DNA of 64,000 nt from Lachnospiraceae bacterium (GCA_024691305.1 JAILNS010000039.1:1-64000), one strand, 5' to 3'; shown: positions 13,912 through 23,101, numbered from the stretch's first letter. Notes: generated from the sequence alone by a model not told the origin. A program made the numbers and translations.

Positions 13912-15051
13912 ATGAAAACCAGAAAAATCGTTTCCTTACTTTTAGCCGGAGCTGTAGCCTTTTCCATGACAGCTTGCGGACTTAGTGCACCGGCCGATAC
14001 AGGCGCTGCTACAGAGGAAGTTAAAGAGGAAGCAACAACAGAAGCAACAACAGAAGCAACAACCACAGAGACAACAACAGAAGAGACTAAGGAAGAAGCT
14101 CCTGCATCGGATGCGGCAGCTGCAGGAGATCCCGCTGTTACACTTGTAATGGCAGAAGTTAACCCTCTTGATACTATCGTTGGTCAGATGGACAGCAAGT
14201 TCAAAGAAGAAGTTGAGAAGCTTTCAGGCGGTTCCATTACAATAGACCTTCAGGCATCAGGTGTTTTAGGCTCCGAGAACGATGTTCTTGATACAATGCT
14301 CGGTGGCGCAGGAACGATCCAGATGTCAAGAATTTCCGCTTTCGCACTTACAAGCTACGGCGGAGAGAAGAGCAAACTGTTATCGATTCCTTATACTTTC
14401 AAGGACAGAGAGCATTTCTGGGCATTTGCCAATTCCGATCTTGCACAGGAATTCTTGAGTGAACCTTCAGAGAAAGGCTCAGGCATAAGAGGTCTTTTCT
14501 ACGGAGAAGAAGGTTTCCGTCATTTCTTCACAGTTGATCCCGTATCAGGTATCGAAGATCTTGCAGGTCTTAAGATCAGAGTTTCAAACGACCCCGTTAT
14601 GAACGGAATGGTAGAGGGACTCGGAAGTTCTCCTACAGTTGTAGACTTCGGTGAATTGTATTCAGCACTTCAGACCGGTGTTGTTGATGCAGCAGAGCAG
14701 CCTATAGCAAACTACAAGTCAAACGCTTTCAACGAAGTTGCAAATAACATAATCCTTGACGGACATACTCTTGGTGCAGTTCAGGTTATCATCACTGACG
14801 ATGCATGGGATTCACTTACAGAAGCTCAGCAGGAAGCTATGAAAGAAGCTTCCAAGGTTGCATCAGACTACTGCCGTCAGATCTCTGAAGAAGCAGAGAA
14901 CAAGGTTCTTGAAGAACTCAAGGCTGAAGGCTGCAACGTTGTAGAAGTTACCGACAAGACACCCTGGCAGGAAGCTTGTAAGAAAGTCATAGAAGAGAAT
15001 ACCAGCGATCAGGCTGAACTGTATCAGCAGATCCTTGATATGGCTAAATAA
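13912..15051 (+). CDS. TRAP transporter substrate-binding lipoprotein (DctP family)
   Basis: 379 residues. A lipoprotein signal ends in S-M-T-A-C with C22 as the lipidated residue. A Thr/Glu-rich linker made of EATT repeats (residues about 35-60) separates the anchor from the binding domain. The binding domain has the TRAP signature D-L-A-G-L-K-I-R-V-S, whose arginine contacts the substrate carboxylate, then P-T-V-V-D-F-G-E-L-Y-S-A-L-Q-T-G-V-V-D. Context with uxuA and uxuB points to glucuronate or another hexuronate as ligand. GGGAGGG lies before the ATG. A stem-loop follows the gene. Confidence 0.88.
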   Translation: MKTRKIVSLLLAGAVAFSMTACGLSAPADTGAATEEVKEEATTEATTEATTTETTTEETKEEAPASDAAAAGDPAVTLVMAEVNPLDTIVGQMDSKFKEEVEKLSGGSITIDLQASGVLGSENDVLDTMLGGAGTIQMSRISAFALTSYGGEKSKLLSIPYTFKDREHFWAFANSDLAQEFLSEPSEKGSGIRGLFYGEEGFRHFFTVDPVSGIEDLAGLKIRVSNDPVMNGMVEGLGSSPTVVDFGELYSALQTGVVDAAEQPIANYKSNAFNEVANNIILDGHTLGAVQVIITDDAWDSLTEAQQEAMKEASKVASDYCRQISEEAENKVLEELKAEGCNVVEVTDKTPWQEACKKVIEENTSDQAELYQQILDMAK

Positions 15052-15095
15052 TTTAACCAAGTATAAATTTACCTCTCATATAACGTAATGAACGT

Positions 15096-15130
15096 ATGGG
15101 CACAGTGCCGGACATTGGCTCTGTGTCCAT
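15096..15130 (+). other. Intercistronic stem-loop between dctP-like and dctQ-like genes
   Basis: ATGGGCACAG (15096-15105) pairs with CTGTGTCCAT (15121-15130), ten pairs with one G-T. No T-run follows, so it is more likely an mRNA-stabilising or processing element that keeps binding-protein expression above that of the membrane subunits. Confidence 0.55.
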
Positions 15131-15163
15131 ATTGTTACAAAGAAAAGTGAAAGGAGCTACTTT

Positions 15164-15715
15164 ATGCCGGCTATATTTGAAAAGATAGATAAATTTAAGC
15201 CAGTATACGACGCAGTGTATAAAGTTGTCTTAATCATATGTAAGATATTGCTTATAGCGGATATTTTGGTCGTTGCATTTCAGGTGGCAGGACGATACAT
15301 TCCGTTTATTCCGGATCCTTCATGGACCGAGCAGGTCGTACTTACACTTATGGCATACATGGCGGTTTTGTCGGCCGCACTTGCGATACGCAGGGGCGCA
15401 CATATAAGAATGACGGCTTTTGACAGATATCTTCCAAAAGGACTCTTAAAGGTTCTTGATATACTTGCCGATTTTGCCGTACTGATCCTTGCGATCATAA
15501 TGATAGTCGAAGGATGGGAATATGCCATCAAGATAGGAAGCAAGGGTGTATACGAGAGTATGCCGTGGCTTTCCAGATTCTGGATGTATTTCCCGGTAGC
15601 ACTTGCCGGAGTGGCGATGCTCATATTTGAGATCGAAGCACTTTATAATCATTTAAAATCATTTTTTGTAAAAGAGGATAAAACAGAGTCAAAGGAAGGG
15701 GGCAAGGATAAATGA
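15164..15715 (+). CDS. TRAP transporter small membrane subunit (DctQ family)
   Basis: 183 residues with four membrane spans, the normal size and topology for DctQ. The block W-T-E-Q-V-V-L-T-L-M-A-Y in span 2 followed by R-R-G-A-H-I-R-M is the family signature. The C-terminus is lysine-rich and cytoplasmic. The gene overlaps the large subunit by four bases (ATGA), the standard arrangement for TRAP operons. It joins with the large subunit to form the sodium-driven importer. Confidence 0.88.
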   Translation: MPAIFEKIDKFKPVYDAVYKVVLIICKILLIADILVVAFQVAGRYIPFIPDPSWTEQVVLTLMAYMAVLSAALAIRRGAHIRMTAFDRYLPKGLLKVLDILADFAVLILAIIMIVEGWEYAIKIGSKGVYESMPWLSRFWMYFPVALAGVAMLIFEIEALYNHLKSFFVKEDKTESKEGGKDK

Positions 15716-17004
15716 CAATTAATACTACAGCGATAGCAGTTTTGCTCATAAGCTTTTTTGTGATGATCCTTTTAAGATTCCCCATTGCATACGCCGTAGC
15801 ATTATCATCGGTGCTGTGTCTTCTGGTAGAGGGTAATCCGCTTACTTCACTCTGTCAGTTTATGGTCAAGGGTATCAGTTCATTCTCACTCATGGCAGTT
15901 CCGTTCTTTATTACGATGGGAGTGTTGATGGGAAAAGGCGGTATTTCCGAAAAACTGATCGCACTGGCCAATGCCTGTGTTGGCTGGATGACCGGCGGAA
16001 TGGCAATGGTTAATATCGTGGCATCATACTTCTTCGGAGGTATTTCGGGTTCAGCTTCAGCGGATACCGCATCACTCGGTTCCATCCTGATCCCCATGAT
16101 GGCAGACCAGGGTTATGATAAGGACTTTGCTACAGCGGTTACGATCACATCATCATGCGAAGGCCTTCTTGTACCGCCGTCCCACAATATGGTCATATAT
16201 GCAATGGCAGCAGGTGGTGTTTCCGTAGGATCCTTGTTCCTTGCAGGATATATTCCCGGAGCACTTCTGGCAGTAACCCTTATGATCGGTTCTTATATTA
16301 TTTCAAAGAGAAGACATTATCCAAAGGGAGATAAGTTCTCTTTCAAGGCGCTGATCAAGCAGCTTAGTATTTCCATATGGGCGCTTGCAGCGATCATAAT
16401 AGTCGTTGTCGGCGTTGTAGGTGGTGTGTTTACCGCTACCGAATCAGCTGCCATAGCTGTTATCTACAGTTTGATCGTATCGGTATTCATATATAAGGGT
16501 ATCACATGGAAGGGCGTGTGGAAGGCACTTGATGAGTGTATAAATACTCTTTCCATAGTGCTCATTCTTATTGCCACATCCGCAGTTTTCGGAAACTGTC
16601 TGACCAGACTTCATGTTCCGGACATAGCGACCAAAGCAATCGTAGGAGTCAGCAACAATCCTTATATTATTGCACTGCTCCTTGACCTGATCCTGCTGCT
16701 CCTCGGATGTATCATGGATATGGCACCGATCATTCTTATAGCAACTCCTATCCTTTTGCCGGTTGCTACATCTATAGGTATAACTCCTATCCAGTTCGGC
16801 ATCATAATGATATTAAACTGTGGTATAGGACTTCTTACACCTCCCGTAGGTGCGGTTCTGTTCATAGGATCGGCAGTATCCAAACTGCCTATGGAAAAAG
16901 TTGTAAAAGCGACACTTCCTTTCTATATCTGCATGTTGATAGCGCTCATACTGATCACATTCATACCCGGAATCAGTATGTTTTTGCCGAATCTGTTTGG
17001 TTAA
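15712..17004 (+). CDS. TRAP transporter large membrane subunit (DctM family)
   Basis: 430 residues with about twelve spans, matching DctM in length. Typical blocks are R-F-P-I-A-Y-A-V-A at the start, F-G-G-I-S-G-S-A-S-A-D-T-A near residue 105, the PPSHNMVIYA stretch, G-V-F-T-A-T-E-S-A-A in the middle and P-P-V-G-A-V-L-F near the C-terminus. These glycine/serine loops form the sodium and substrate sites in TRAP transporters. Start overlaps the DctQ gene. Substrate by context: hexuronate. Confidence 0.9.
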   Translation: MTINTTAIAVLLISFFVMILLRFPIAYAVALSSVLCLLVEGNPLTSLCQFMVKGISSFSLMAVPFFITMGVLMGKGGISEKLIALANACVGWMTGGMAMVNIVASYFFGGISGSASADTASLGSILIPMMADQGYDKDFATAVTITSSCEGLLVPPSHNMVIYAMAAGGVSVGSLFLAGYIPGALLAVTLMIGSYIISKRRHYPKGDKFSFKALIKQLSISIWALAAIIIVVVGVVGGVFTATESAAIAVIYSLIVSVFIYKGITWKGVWKALDECINTLSIVLILIATSAVFGNCLTRLHVPDIATKAIVGVSNNPYIIALLLDLILLLLGCIMDMAPIILIATPILLPVATSIGITPIQFGIIMILNCGIGLLTPPVGAVLFIGSAVSKLPMEKVVKATLPFYICMLIALILITFIPGISMFLPNLFG

Positions 17005-17016
17005 GCTAAACAGCTT

Positions 17017-17055
17017 TAAGGAACGCCGAAGCAATTCTAAGGAACGCCGAAGCAA
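17017..17055 (+). repeat. Two tandem copies of an 18-base direct repeat
   Basis: TAAGGAACGCCGAAGCAA occurs at 17017-17034 and again at 17038-17055, with a 21-base period. It occupies the gap between the DctM gene and the YcxB-like gene. It appears nowhere else that I noticed in the window. It may be a recent slippage duplication. Confidence 0.7.
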
Positions 17056-17076
17056 CTTGATTTGGGAGAGTTTTTA

Positions 17077-17556
17077 ATGGAATTTAAATATCGCTATCAG
17101 ATCAGACCGTCCGATATATGGCAGGTCAGGATGTATTACGCATATGCTTCATATACGGCTATCGTAAACATCGTCTGCATAATATCTTCCATAGTGCTCA
17201 TATTTGCGCTATGGAAGACATCGGGCTTCTGGTTTAGGTTTTTTATGCTTATCTTTCTTTCACTTTTCACCGTGATCCAGCCTCTGGTCATATACATCAG
17301 TTCATTAAAACAGGCAAAGGCTATGCAGGATGAGATGGAACTTGTATTTAATGACCGGGGGTTGGATATAACGGTCGGCTCCAAACATGAGCGGCATCCG
17401 TGGAAGGATATCTTAAGTATGACTGTGCGCCCGACACTGGTAATAGTATATACGGACGCAAATCACGGATATATCCTGACAAACAGGGTATTACAGGAAA
17501 CCAGGAATGAATTCATCAGACTTGTCAGAGAAAAAAGGACACAAAATCGTCCGTGA
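17077..17556 (+). CDS. YcxB-like membrane protein
   Basis: 159 residues: a short N-terminal soluble part, two spans (about residues 30-50 and 55-75), then a cytoplasmic domain with ERHPWKDILSM and R-P-T-L-V-I-V-Y-T, the pattern of the YcxB-like C-terminal domain. Function of the family is unknown. ATG at 17077 is chosen over TTG at 17062 because GGGAG lies eight bases before it. It sits inside the uronate operon and overlaps the region before uxuA, so it is cotranscribed, perhaps by chance insertion. Confidence 0.65.
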   Translation: MEFKYRYQIRPSDIWQVRMYYAYASYTAIVNIVCIISSIVLIFALWKTSGFWFRFFMLIFLSLFTVIQPLVIYISSLKQAKAMQDEMELVFNDRGLDITVGSKHERHPWKDILSMTVRPTLVIVYTDANHGYILTNRVLQETRNEFIRLVREKRTQNRP

Positions 17557-17585
17557 TATCTGTATATGACAGAGGAGGAAGCAAA

Positions 17586-18662
17586 ATGGAAATGACATTT
17601 AGATGGTTCGGAGAAGGATTCGACACCGTCACACTAAAACAGATAAGACAGATACCCGGAGTTACGGGAGTTATAACTACTCTATATGATACTATGCCCG
17701 GAGAACTGTGGGAAAAAGACAGGATCAAAAAACTTAAGAAGACCGTGGAAGATGCAGGCCTTCATATTTCCGGTATAGAAAGTGTCAATATACACGATTC
17801 GATCAAGATAGGTGATAAAGACCGCGACATGTATATCGACAACTATATAGAAACATTGAGGAATCTCGGACAGGAAGACATACATATGGTCTGCTATAAT
17901 TTTATGCCTGTCTTTGACTGGACGAGAACCGAACTTGCAAGACTCCGTCCCGACGGATCTACGGTCATGGCTTATACCCAGGAGGCAGTCGATGCACTGG
18001 ATCCTGAGAAGATGTTTGAGTCTATTGCCGGTGATATGAACGGAACGGTCATGCCGGGATGGGAACCTGAGCGTATGGCCAAAGTTAAAGAATTATTTGA
18101 GATGTATAAGGATGTCGATGACGAGAAACTTTTTGCAAACCTCAAATATTTCCTTGAACGGATAATGCCTGTATGTAACGAGTATGATATCAAAATGGCT
18201 ATCCATCCCGACGATCCGGCGTGGAGTGTGTTTGGCCTTCCCCGCATAATCATAAACAAAGAGAATATACACAGAATGATGAAGATGGTAGATGATCCCC
18301 ATAATGGAGTGACATTCTGTTCGGGTTCGTACGGAACAAATCTTGAGAATAACCTTCCCGAGATGATACGTTCGCTTAAAGGTCGTATACATTTTGCTCA
18401 TGTCCGCAATCTTAAATTTAATTCACCGACCGATTTTGAGGAATCGGCGCATCTGTCATCCGACGGAACTTTTGATATGTATGAGATCATGAAGGCTTTA
18501 TATGATATAGGTTTTGACGGCCCGATAAGACCCGATCACGGAAGAATGATCTGGGATGAGAAGGCTATGCCCGGTTACGGCTTATACGACAGGGCACTTG
18601 GCGCAACATATCTTAACGGATTGTGGGAAGCCATTGTTAAAGATTCGGAAAGGGGGATCTGA
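17586..18662 (+). CDS. uxuA: Mannonate dehydratase
   Basis: 358 residues, the family length. Recognisable blocks are TFRWFGEGFDTV at the start, Q-I-P-G-V-T-G-V-I-T-T-L-Y, VCYNFMPVFDWTRT, then M-A-I-H-P-D-D-P-A-W-S and the C-terminal IRPDHGRMIWDE. The enzyme dehydrates D-mannonate to 2-keto-3-deoxygluconate in hexuronate catabolism using a TIM barrel with a divalent metal. ATG at 17586 follows GAGGAGG; an upstream in-frame start at 17553 overlaps the preceding gene and lacks a ribosome site. It lies next to uxuB, with which it acts in sequence. Confidence 0.93.
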   Translation: MEMTFRWFGEGFDTVTLKQIRQIPGVTGVITTLYDTMPGELWEKDRIKKLKKTVEDAGLHISGIESVNIHDSIKIGDKDRDMYIDNYIETLRNLGQEDIHMVCYNFMPVFDWTRTELARLRPDGSTVMAYTQEAVDALDPEKMFESIAGDMNGTVMPGWEPERMAKVKELFEMYKDVDDEKLFANLKYFLERIMPVCNEYDIKMAIHPDDPAWSVFGLPRIIINKENIHRMMKMVDDPHNGVTFCSGSYGTNLENNLPEMIRSLKGRIHFAHVRNLKFNSPTDFEESAHLSSDGTFDMYEIMKALYDIGFDGPIRPDHGRMIWDEKAMPGYGLYDRALGATYLNGLWEAIVKDSERGI

Positions 18663-18663
18663 C

Positions 18664-20277
18664 ATGAGACTGGACAGCGTAGGTATCAAGGATCAAAAAG
18701 CCTGGGAAGATAAGGGATACGAACTTCCTAAATTCGACAGACAGGCAATGATAGCAAAAACCAAAGAGAATCCGTTCTGGGTACATTTCGGCGCCGGAAA
18801 TATCTTTCGTGCATTTCAGGCAGCTGTAGCACAGAAACTTTTGAATGAAGGTGTTATAGACAGAGGAATTACGGTAGTTGAAGGATTCGACTATGAGATC
18901 ATCGAAAAAATGTACAGACCGCATGATGATCTGTCCATACTTGTGACCCTGAAGGCCGATGGAAATGTGGAAAAGACCGTTGTGGGAAGTATCGCGGAGT
19001 CCTGCATACTTGATTCCGAAAACGAGGTTGAATTTGACAGATTAAAAGAGATATTCAGAAAGGATTCACTTCAGTTTGCCACTTTTACGATAACGGAAAA
19101 AGGCTACAGTCTGCACGGAGGAAACGGACAGCTTCTCCCCGCTGTGGAAGAGGATCTTATGAACGGTCCGGTAAGACCTTCAAGTTACATGGGCAAGGTA
19201 GCTGCTCTTTTATATGAAAGATACAGAAACGGTGCAAAGCCGATCGCAATGGTAAGCACAGACAACTGCTCACATAACGGTGACAAGCTCGCCGCAGCGA
19301 TAGGAACCTTTGCAAAGGAATGGGCAGCTAACCAAATAGCTGACAAGGGATTTGTTGATTACGTTAATGATGAAAGCAAGGTATCTTTCCCCTGGACAAT
19401 GATAGATAAGATAACACCCAGACCCGATCCCACCGTGGAAGAAGTCCTTAAGAAAGATGATATAGAAGGCCTTGATAATGTCATAACGTCTAAGAATACA
19501 TATGTCGCACCTTTTGTAAATGCCGAGGAGTGCGAGTATCTGGTAATAGAAGACAAGTTCCCTAACAAAAGAGAGCCTCTTGAAAAAGGCGGTTTCATCT
19601 TTACCGACAAAGAGACAGTCGATAAGGTTGAGAGAATGAAAGTCTGCACATGCCTTAATCCTCTTCATACCGCACTGGCTGTATACGGTTGTCTTCTCGG
19701 ATATACCAAGATCGCAGACGAGATGAAGGATGAAGATCTTAAGAAACTTGTGATGGGAATAGGATACAGGGAAGGGCTTCCGGTTGTTACAGATCCCGGC
19801 GTCATAGATCCTAAGGAATTTATTGATACCGTTGTAAATGTAAGAATACCCAATCCCTTCATGCCCGATACGCCTCAGAGGATAGCGACCGATACATCAC
19901 AGAAACTTCCGATAAGATACGGTGAAACGATCAAGAATTATATAAAGACAGGCAGAAATATCAGGGATCTTAAGCTTATCCCTCTCGTATTTGCAGGGTG
20001 GTTCAGGTATCTCTTGGGTATCGATGATGAAGGAAACGAATTTGAATTAAGTTCAGATCCTATGATAGATACTATAAGACCTTATGTTGCAGATCTGAAG
20101 ATAGGTGAAAGCAGTGCCGAAGAGGCGAAGACTTCAATAGATCCTCTTCTTTCCGAAGAGAAGATATTTGGCACAGACCTTAAGAGCGCGGGATTATCCG
20201 AACTTGTAAAAGAATATTTTGCCAAACTCATAAGCGGTAAAGGAGCAGTCAGGAAGACTCTTAAGGAATACGTATAA
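18664..20277 (+). CDS. uxuB: Fructuronate reductase (mannitol dehydrogenase family)
   Basis: 537 residues, with an N-terminal Rossmann domain beginning HFGAGNIFRAFQ (NAD binding) and a C-terminal all-helical domain typical of the polyol/uronate dehydrogenase family. M-V-S-T-D-N-C-S-H-N-G-D-K-L and M-I-D-K-I-T-P-R-P-D-P match the catalytic region, including the lysine. It reduces D-fructuronate to D-mannonate, feeding UxuA. ATG at 18664 starts one base after the uxuA stop; a longer frame reaching back into uxuA is an artefact. It ends one base into the next gene's start. Confidence 0.92.
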   Translation: MRLDSVGIKDQKAWEDKGYELPKFDRQAMIAKTKENPFWVHFGAGNIFRAFQAAVAQKLLNEGVIDRGITVVEGFDYEIIEKMYRPHDDLSILVTLKADGNVEKTVVGSIAESCILDSENEVEFDRLKEIFRKDSLQFATFTITEKGYSLHGGNGQLLPAVEEDLMNGPVRPSSYMGKVAALLYERYRNGAKPIAMVSTDNCSHNGDKLAAAIGTFAKEWAANQIADKGFVDYVNDESKVSFPWTMIDKITPRPDPTVEEVLKKDDIEGLDNVITSKNTYVAPFVNAEECEYLVIEDKFPNKREPLEKGGFIFTDKETVDKVERMKVCTCLNPLHTALAVYGCLLGYTKIADEMKDEDLKKLVMGIGYREGLPVVTDPGVIDPKEFIDTVVNVRIPNPFMPDTPQRIATDTSQKLPIRYGETIKNYIKTGRNIRDLKLIPLVFAGWFRYLLGIDDEGNEFELSSDPMIDTIRPYVADLKIGESSAEEAKTSIDPLLSEEKIFGTDLKSAGLSELVKEYFAKLISGKGAVRKTLKEYV

Positions 20278-21458
20278 TGGATCTGCTCAAAGATAAAGTC
20301 AACAGGCAAAACTTCATTACATCCTATACTGCGTTTGTCATAAACGGAATGATGGCATTGTCCATCGGTTCCCTCCTGCCTTTTATCAGAGACGACAGGG
20401 GACTTAGTTATGCTTTTGCAGGTCTGATAGTCAGCCTGCATTCCGTAGGCAATCTGTGCTCGAGTTTTTTGTCGGGCACTCTTGCTGCCTGGATAGGAAG
20501 AAAAAAGAGTATTCTGATATTTGACTTTTTTATGCCGGTAGCATACCTCATGATATTGGCCGGCAAAAGCAATATATGGATCGCACTTGCTTTTTTCCTT
20601 ACCGGATTTGCGAGAGGTGCAAACAGCAATTACTGTAATGCCGTGATAAATGCGATGGCACCCGGCAAAGCATGGATATTAAACGGCCTTCATGCGATGT
20701 TCTCGGTGGGAGCATTTTTGTTTCCTATAATACTCAGTGTTTTTACGAGAAACGAAGCTATGGGTTACAAGGCAGGGTGCATCTTTATGCTTATAATGGG
20801 CATAATAAGCTTTACACTTTATGCCTTAAGCCCGTCTGATACCAAAGCAGGTCAGGATGAAAAGGGTAATGATCAAAGCAGGGGAGACAGGAGTTTTGGA
20901 TTTTTCAGGGAAAAATTATTCTGGCTTACCATCCTTACTCTTTTCTTCTATCTGTGTGCCGAACAGGGTGTGATCGGGTGGATGGTCACTTATTTTACGG
21001 ATACCGGATTTATAAGTAAATCATTGTCGCAGATCACTGCGAGCATTCTGTGGATAATGATGCTGGCGGGGCGTCTCCTCATAGCGTTTCTTTCCGAAAA
21101 GATCGATAAGAAAAAACTGTTACCTTTTATGGGCATAGGGATCGTTATGTTTTTTGTTCTGCTCCTGTTTGCAAGAAACACGGCATTTATCGTGATATGC
21201 ATAATGGGCTTTGGCTTTTCGATGGCCGGAATATATCCCACAACCGTTTCTTTTTGCGGAGATATCATCAAGAAGTATTCGCTCTCATGGAGTTTTATAT
21301 TAACCCTTGCGAGCCTCGGTTCAATAATAATGCCTTCGGTGATCGGAAGGATAGCACAAAACTACGGAATATATCCGGGGATTTCATCTATCGCGGTCGC
21401 AGTTGTGCTCGATCTTGTATTTATACTTTTACTTTCAGGAGGAAAAAATAATGGCTGA
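20277..21458 (+). CDS. Major facilitator superfamily transporter
   Basis: 393 residues with twelve spans. The MFS loop 2-3 signature is present as L-A-A-W-I-G-R-K-K-S. The intracellular loop between spans 6 and 7 is lysine-rich, and F-G-F-S-M-A-G-I-Y-P-T resembles fucose/hexose permease subgroups (FHS-like). The start overlaps the uxuB stop by one base. A second, ATP-free importer in an operon that already has a TRAP system suggests a different uronate or a uronate-containing oligosaccharide; this is inference. Confidence 0.75.
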   Translation: MDLLKDKVNRQNFITSYTAFVINGMMALSIGSLLPFIRDDRGLSYAFAGLIVSLHSVGNLCSSFLSGTLAAWIGRKKSILIFDFFMPVAYLMILAGKSNIWIALAFFLTGFARGANSNYCNAVINAMAPGKAWILNGLHAMFSVGAFLFPIILSVFTRNEAMGYKAGCIFMLIMGIISFTLYALSPSDTKAGQDEKGNDQSRGDRSFGFFREKLFWLTILTLFFYLCAEQGVIGWMVTYFTDTGFISKSLSQITASILWIMMLAGRLLIAFLSEKIDKKKLLPFMGIGIVMFFVLLLFARNTAFIVICIMGFGFSMAGIYPTTVSFCGDIIKKYSLSWSFILTLASLGSIIMPSVIGRIAQNYGIYPGISSIAVAVVLDLVFILLLSGGKNNG

Positions 21459-21864
21459 ATGTTCTTATTGTGACGAAGGCGAGCTGTTAGCACAGTTCGG
21501 GATTAAGATATGCGAACTTCCTATGTCCAAACTTATCCTTTTTAAGGAACAGAGTCATCCCGGCCGGGTGATAGTGGCTTGCAAAAAACATGTGGATGAT
21601 ATCACTGAACTCACTGCCGAAGAAAGGGCTCAGTATACGGAGGATATCAATCGCGTGGCTGTATGTATCAAAAAGGTTTTTGCTCCCGATAAGGTGAATT
21701 TCGGGGCATATGGTGATACAATGCATCATCTGCATGTCCATATCGTTCCTAAATATAAGGACGGATATGAGTGGGGCGGGGTATTTGCGATGAATCCTCA
21801 CGAAAAAGAACTTTCCGATGACGAATATACGGAAATGATCGAAAAGATAAAAAACAATCTATAA
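21451..21864 (+). CDS. HIT-family protein
   Basis: 137 residues. The histidine triad is HHLHVHIVPK near residue 94, and an N-terminal C-S-Y-C pair plus a later H suggests a bound metal, as in Hint-like proteins. HIT proteins hydrolyse nucleoside phosphoramidates or similar nucleotides. ATG at 21451 has GGAGG just before it and overlaps the MFS gene by eight bases, so it belongs to the operon. A direct role in uronate catabolism is not evident. Confidence 0.85.
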   Translation: MAECSYCDEGELLAQFGIKICELPMSKLILFKEQSHPGRVIVACKKHVDDITELTAEERAQYTEDINRVAVCIKKVFAPDKVNFGAYGDTMHHLHVHIVPKYKDGYEWGGVFAMNPHEKELSDDEYTEMIEKIKNNL

Positions 21865-21895
21865 TATTTTTCTCAAGTTTTTTAATATTACCTGT

Positions 21896-21922
21896 TAAGA
21901 TCCGCCTTCATTAAGCCGATAT
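21896..21922 (+). promoter_or_regulatory. Sigma-28 (SigD/FliA)-type promoter
   Basis: TAAG (21896-21899), a 15-base spacer, and GCCGATAT (21915-21922) match the SigD consensus TAAA-N14-16-GCCGATAT at all but one position. It stands about 65 bases before the start of the coiled-coil protein gene. In motile Firmicutes this sigma factor controls late flagellar and associated genes. No flagellar gene is seen nearby, so this assignment is from the promoter text alone. Confidence 0.65.
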
Positions 21923-21986
21923 ATGTTTAAAGATTATTTATAATCTGAAAAGGATTTCATGGTTTATCCACAAGGAGGTGGATCTT

Positions 21987-23042
21987 ATGTCAGGTATCTG
22001 TGGCATGAATTCATATGCTTCTTATTTTGCATCCGGTTACTCTGCGAATTCAGTCGAAAAACATATCGAACAGGAACAAAGGAACAAACAGTTAAGAGAT
22101 CTGGTCCGCTTAGCCGGGCAGACTTCGGATTTTAAAGACAGCTCCGGCAGGAAGGTTTTTGCCGGGTTTTCCGACGATCGGGTAAACGGTTTTCTTGATC
22201 TTTCAAAGGCTTCCGAGAGCAAAGCGGAAGAAAAATATACCAAGCCTTTAAAATACAATTATAAAGATGTCCAGTCCAAGATATTAAGAGCAAAGACATC
22301 TCTTAGTGCGGGACGTGCTCTTTTGTCCGCAAAGCGTAAGGTCGTAGAGATAAAACGAAAGATATCCGTCGGCGGAGGGGATGCCGAGGAACTGCAGCTT
22401 GCCCTGACTCACGCCAAACGTATGGAGATGGCGGCGAGAAAAAAGAAACATCATCTTGAACTTGAGGAAATAGCGGAAATTACAGGAAAAAGAGATGAGA
22501 GAGAAGACAAAGCCGAAGAAACGGGTGAAGATATAAAGAATGCGATGATCACCGCAAAGGAGGAAGAGATCGCCAAACAGGAGGATGCCATCTTTGATGA
22601 AAGGATGGAAATGCTCGAGGAAGCTAAGGAAGAGTTTAGTGAAAAAAGTGAACAGCTCTCGGAAGAGATGCTTGATGAACTGAATGAGATGATATCAAAG
22701 TTTGGCGAAGAGGAACTAAAGGAACTTGAGGAAGCAATGGAGATGCTTGAGAGCATGGAGGTCATTGATCCTCATATGAGTAAGGAGGATCTTGAGAAAC
22801 TTAAGAAAAAGCACAGAGCTTCTGAAAACAAGGCTATCGTAAAAGCCAACATGGATTACCTGAAGGGTATGATCAAATTGCAGACACAGAGTAACACACA
22901 TGTGCAAACATCATCATCTTCGGGATTTACGATACAGTCAGCTCCTGTGATGCTGCCGGCTGTTACAAGTGGAGTATCTTTAGACACATCAGGCATGAGC
23001 GGAACTTTTTCGGGATCTTCTTCCATAGATGTTTCAATCTGA
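21987..23042 (+). CDS. Coiled-coil protein of unknown function
   Basis: 351 residues. After an N-terminal GMNSYASYFASGYS stretch, residues about 110-300 are highly charged (E/K-rich) and predicted to form long helices or coiled coil. The C-terminal 50 residues are Ser/Thr/Gly-rich and unstructured. No signal peptide and no known domain. AAGGAGG lies at ideal distance from ATG 21987; an in-frame GTG at 21978 overlaps the ribosome site and is rejected. A sigma-28-type promoter precedes it, suggesting coexpression with motility genes. It has its own terminator, so it is not part of the following giant gene's operon. Confidence 0.75.
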   Translation: MSGICGMNSYASYFASGYSANSVEKHIEQEQRNKQLRDLVRLAGQTSDFKDSSGRKVFAGFSDDRVNGFLDLSKASESKAEEKYTKPLKYNYKDVQSKILRAKTSLSAGRALLSAKRKVVEIKRKISVGGGDAEELQLALTHAKRMEMAARKKKHHLELEEIAEITGKRDEREDKAEETGEDIKNAMITAKEEEIAKQEDAIFDERMEMLEEAKEEFSEKSEQLSEEMLDELNEMISKFGEEELKELEEAMEMLESMEVIDPHMSKEDLEKLKKKHRASENKAIVKANMDYLKGMIKLQTQSNTHVQTSSSSGFTIQSAPVMLPAVTSGVSLDTSGMSGTFSGSSSIDVSI

Positions 23043-23069
23043 CAGGATATATGCATATATTATTTTTTC

Positions 23070-23101
23070 AAGACGTTTGTATAAATACAGACGTCTTTTT
23101 T
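23070..23101 (+). terminator. Rho-independent terminator
   Basis: AAGACGTTTGTA (23070-23081), loop TAAA, then TACAGACGTCTT (23086-23097), one T-G pair, followed by a T-run. It ends the coiled-coil gene. Confidence 0.85.

Noticed and set aside
18556..18663. N-terminal extension of the fructuronate reductase
   Set aside because: It lies inside uxuA in another frame; the ATG at 18664 directly follows the uxuA stop and gives the normal family length.
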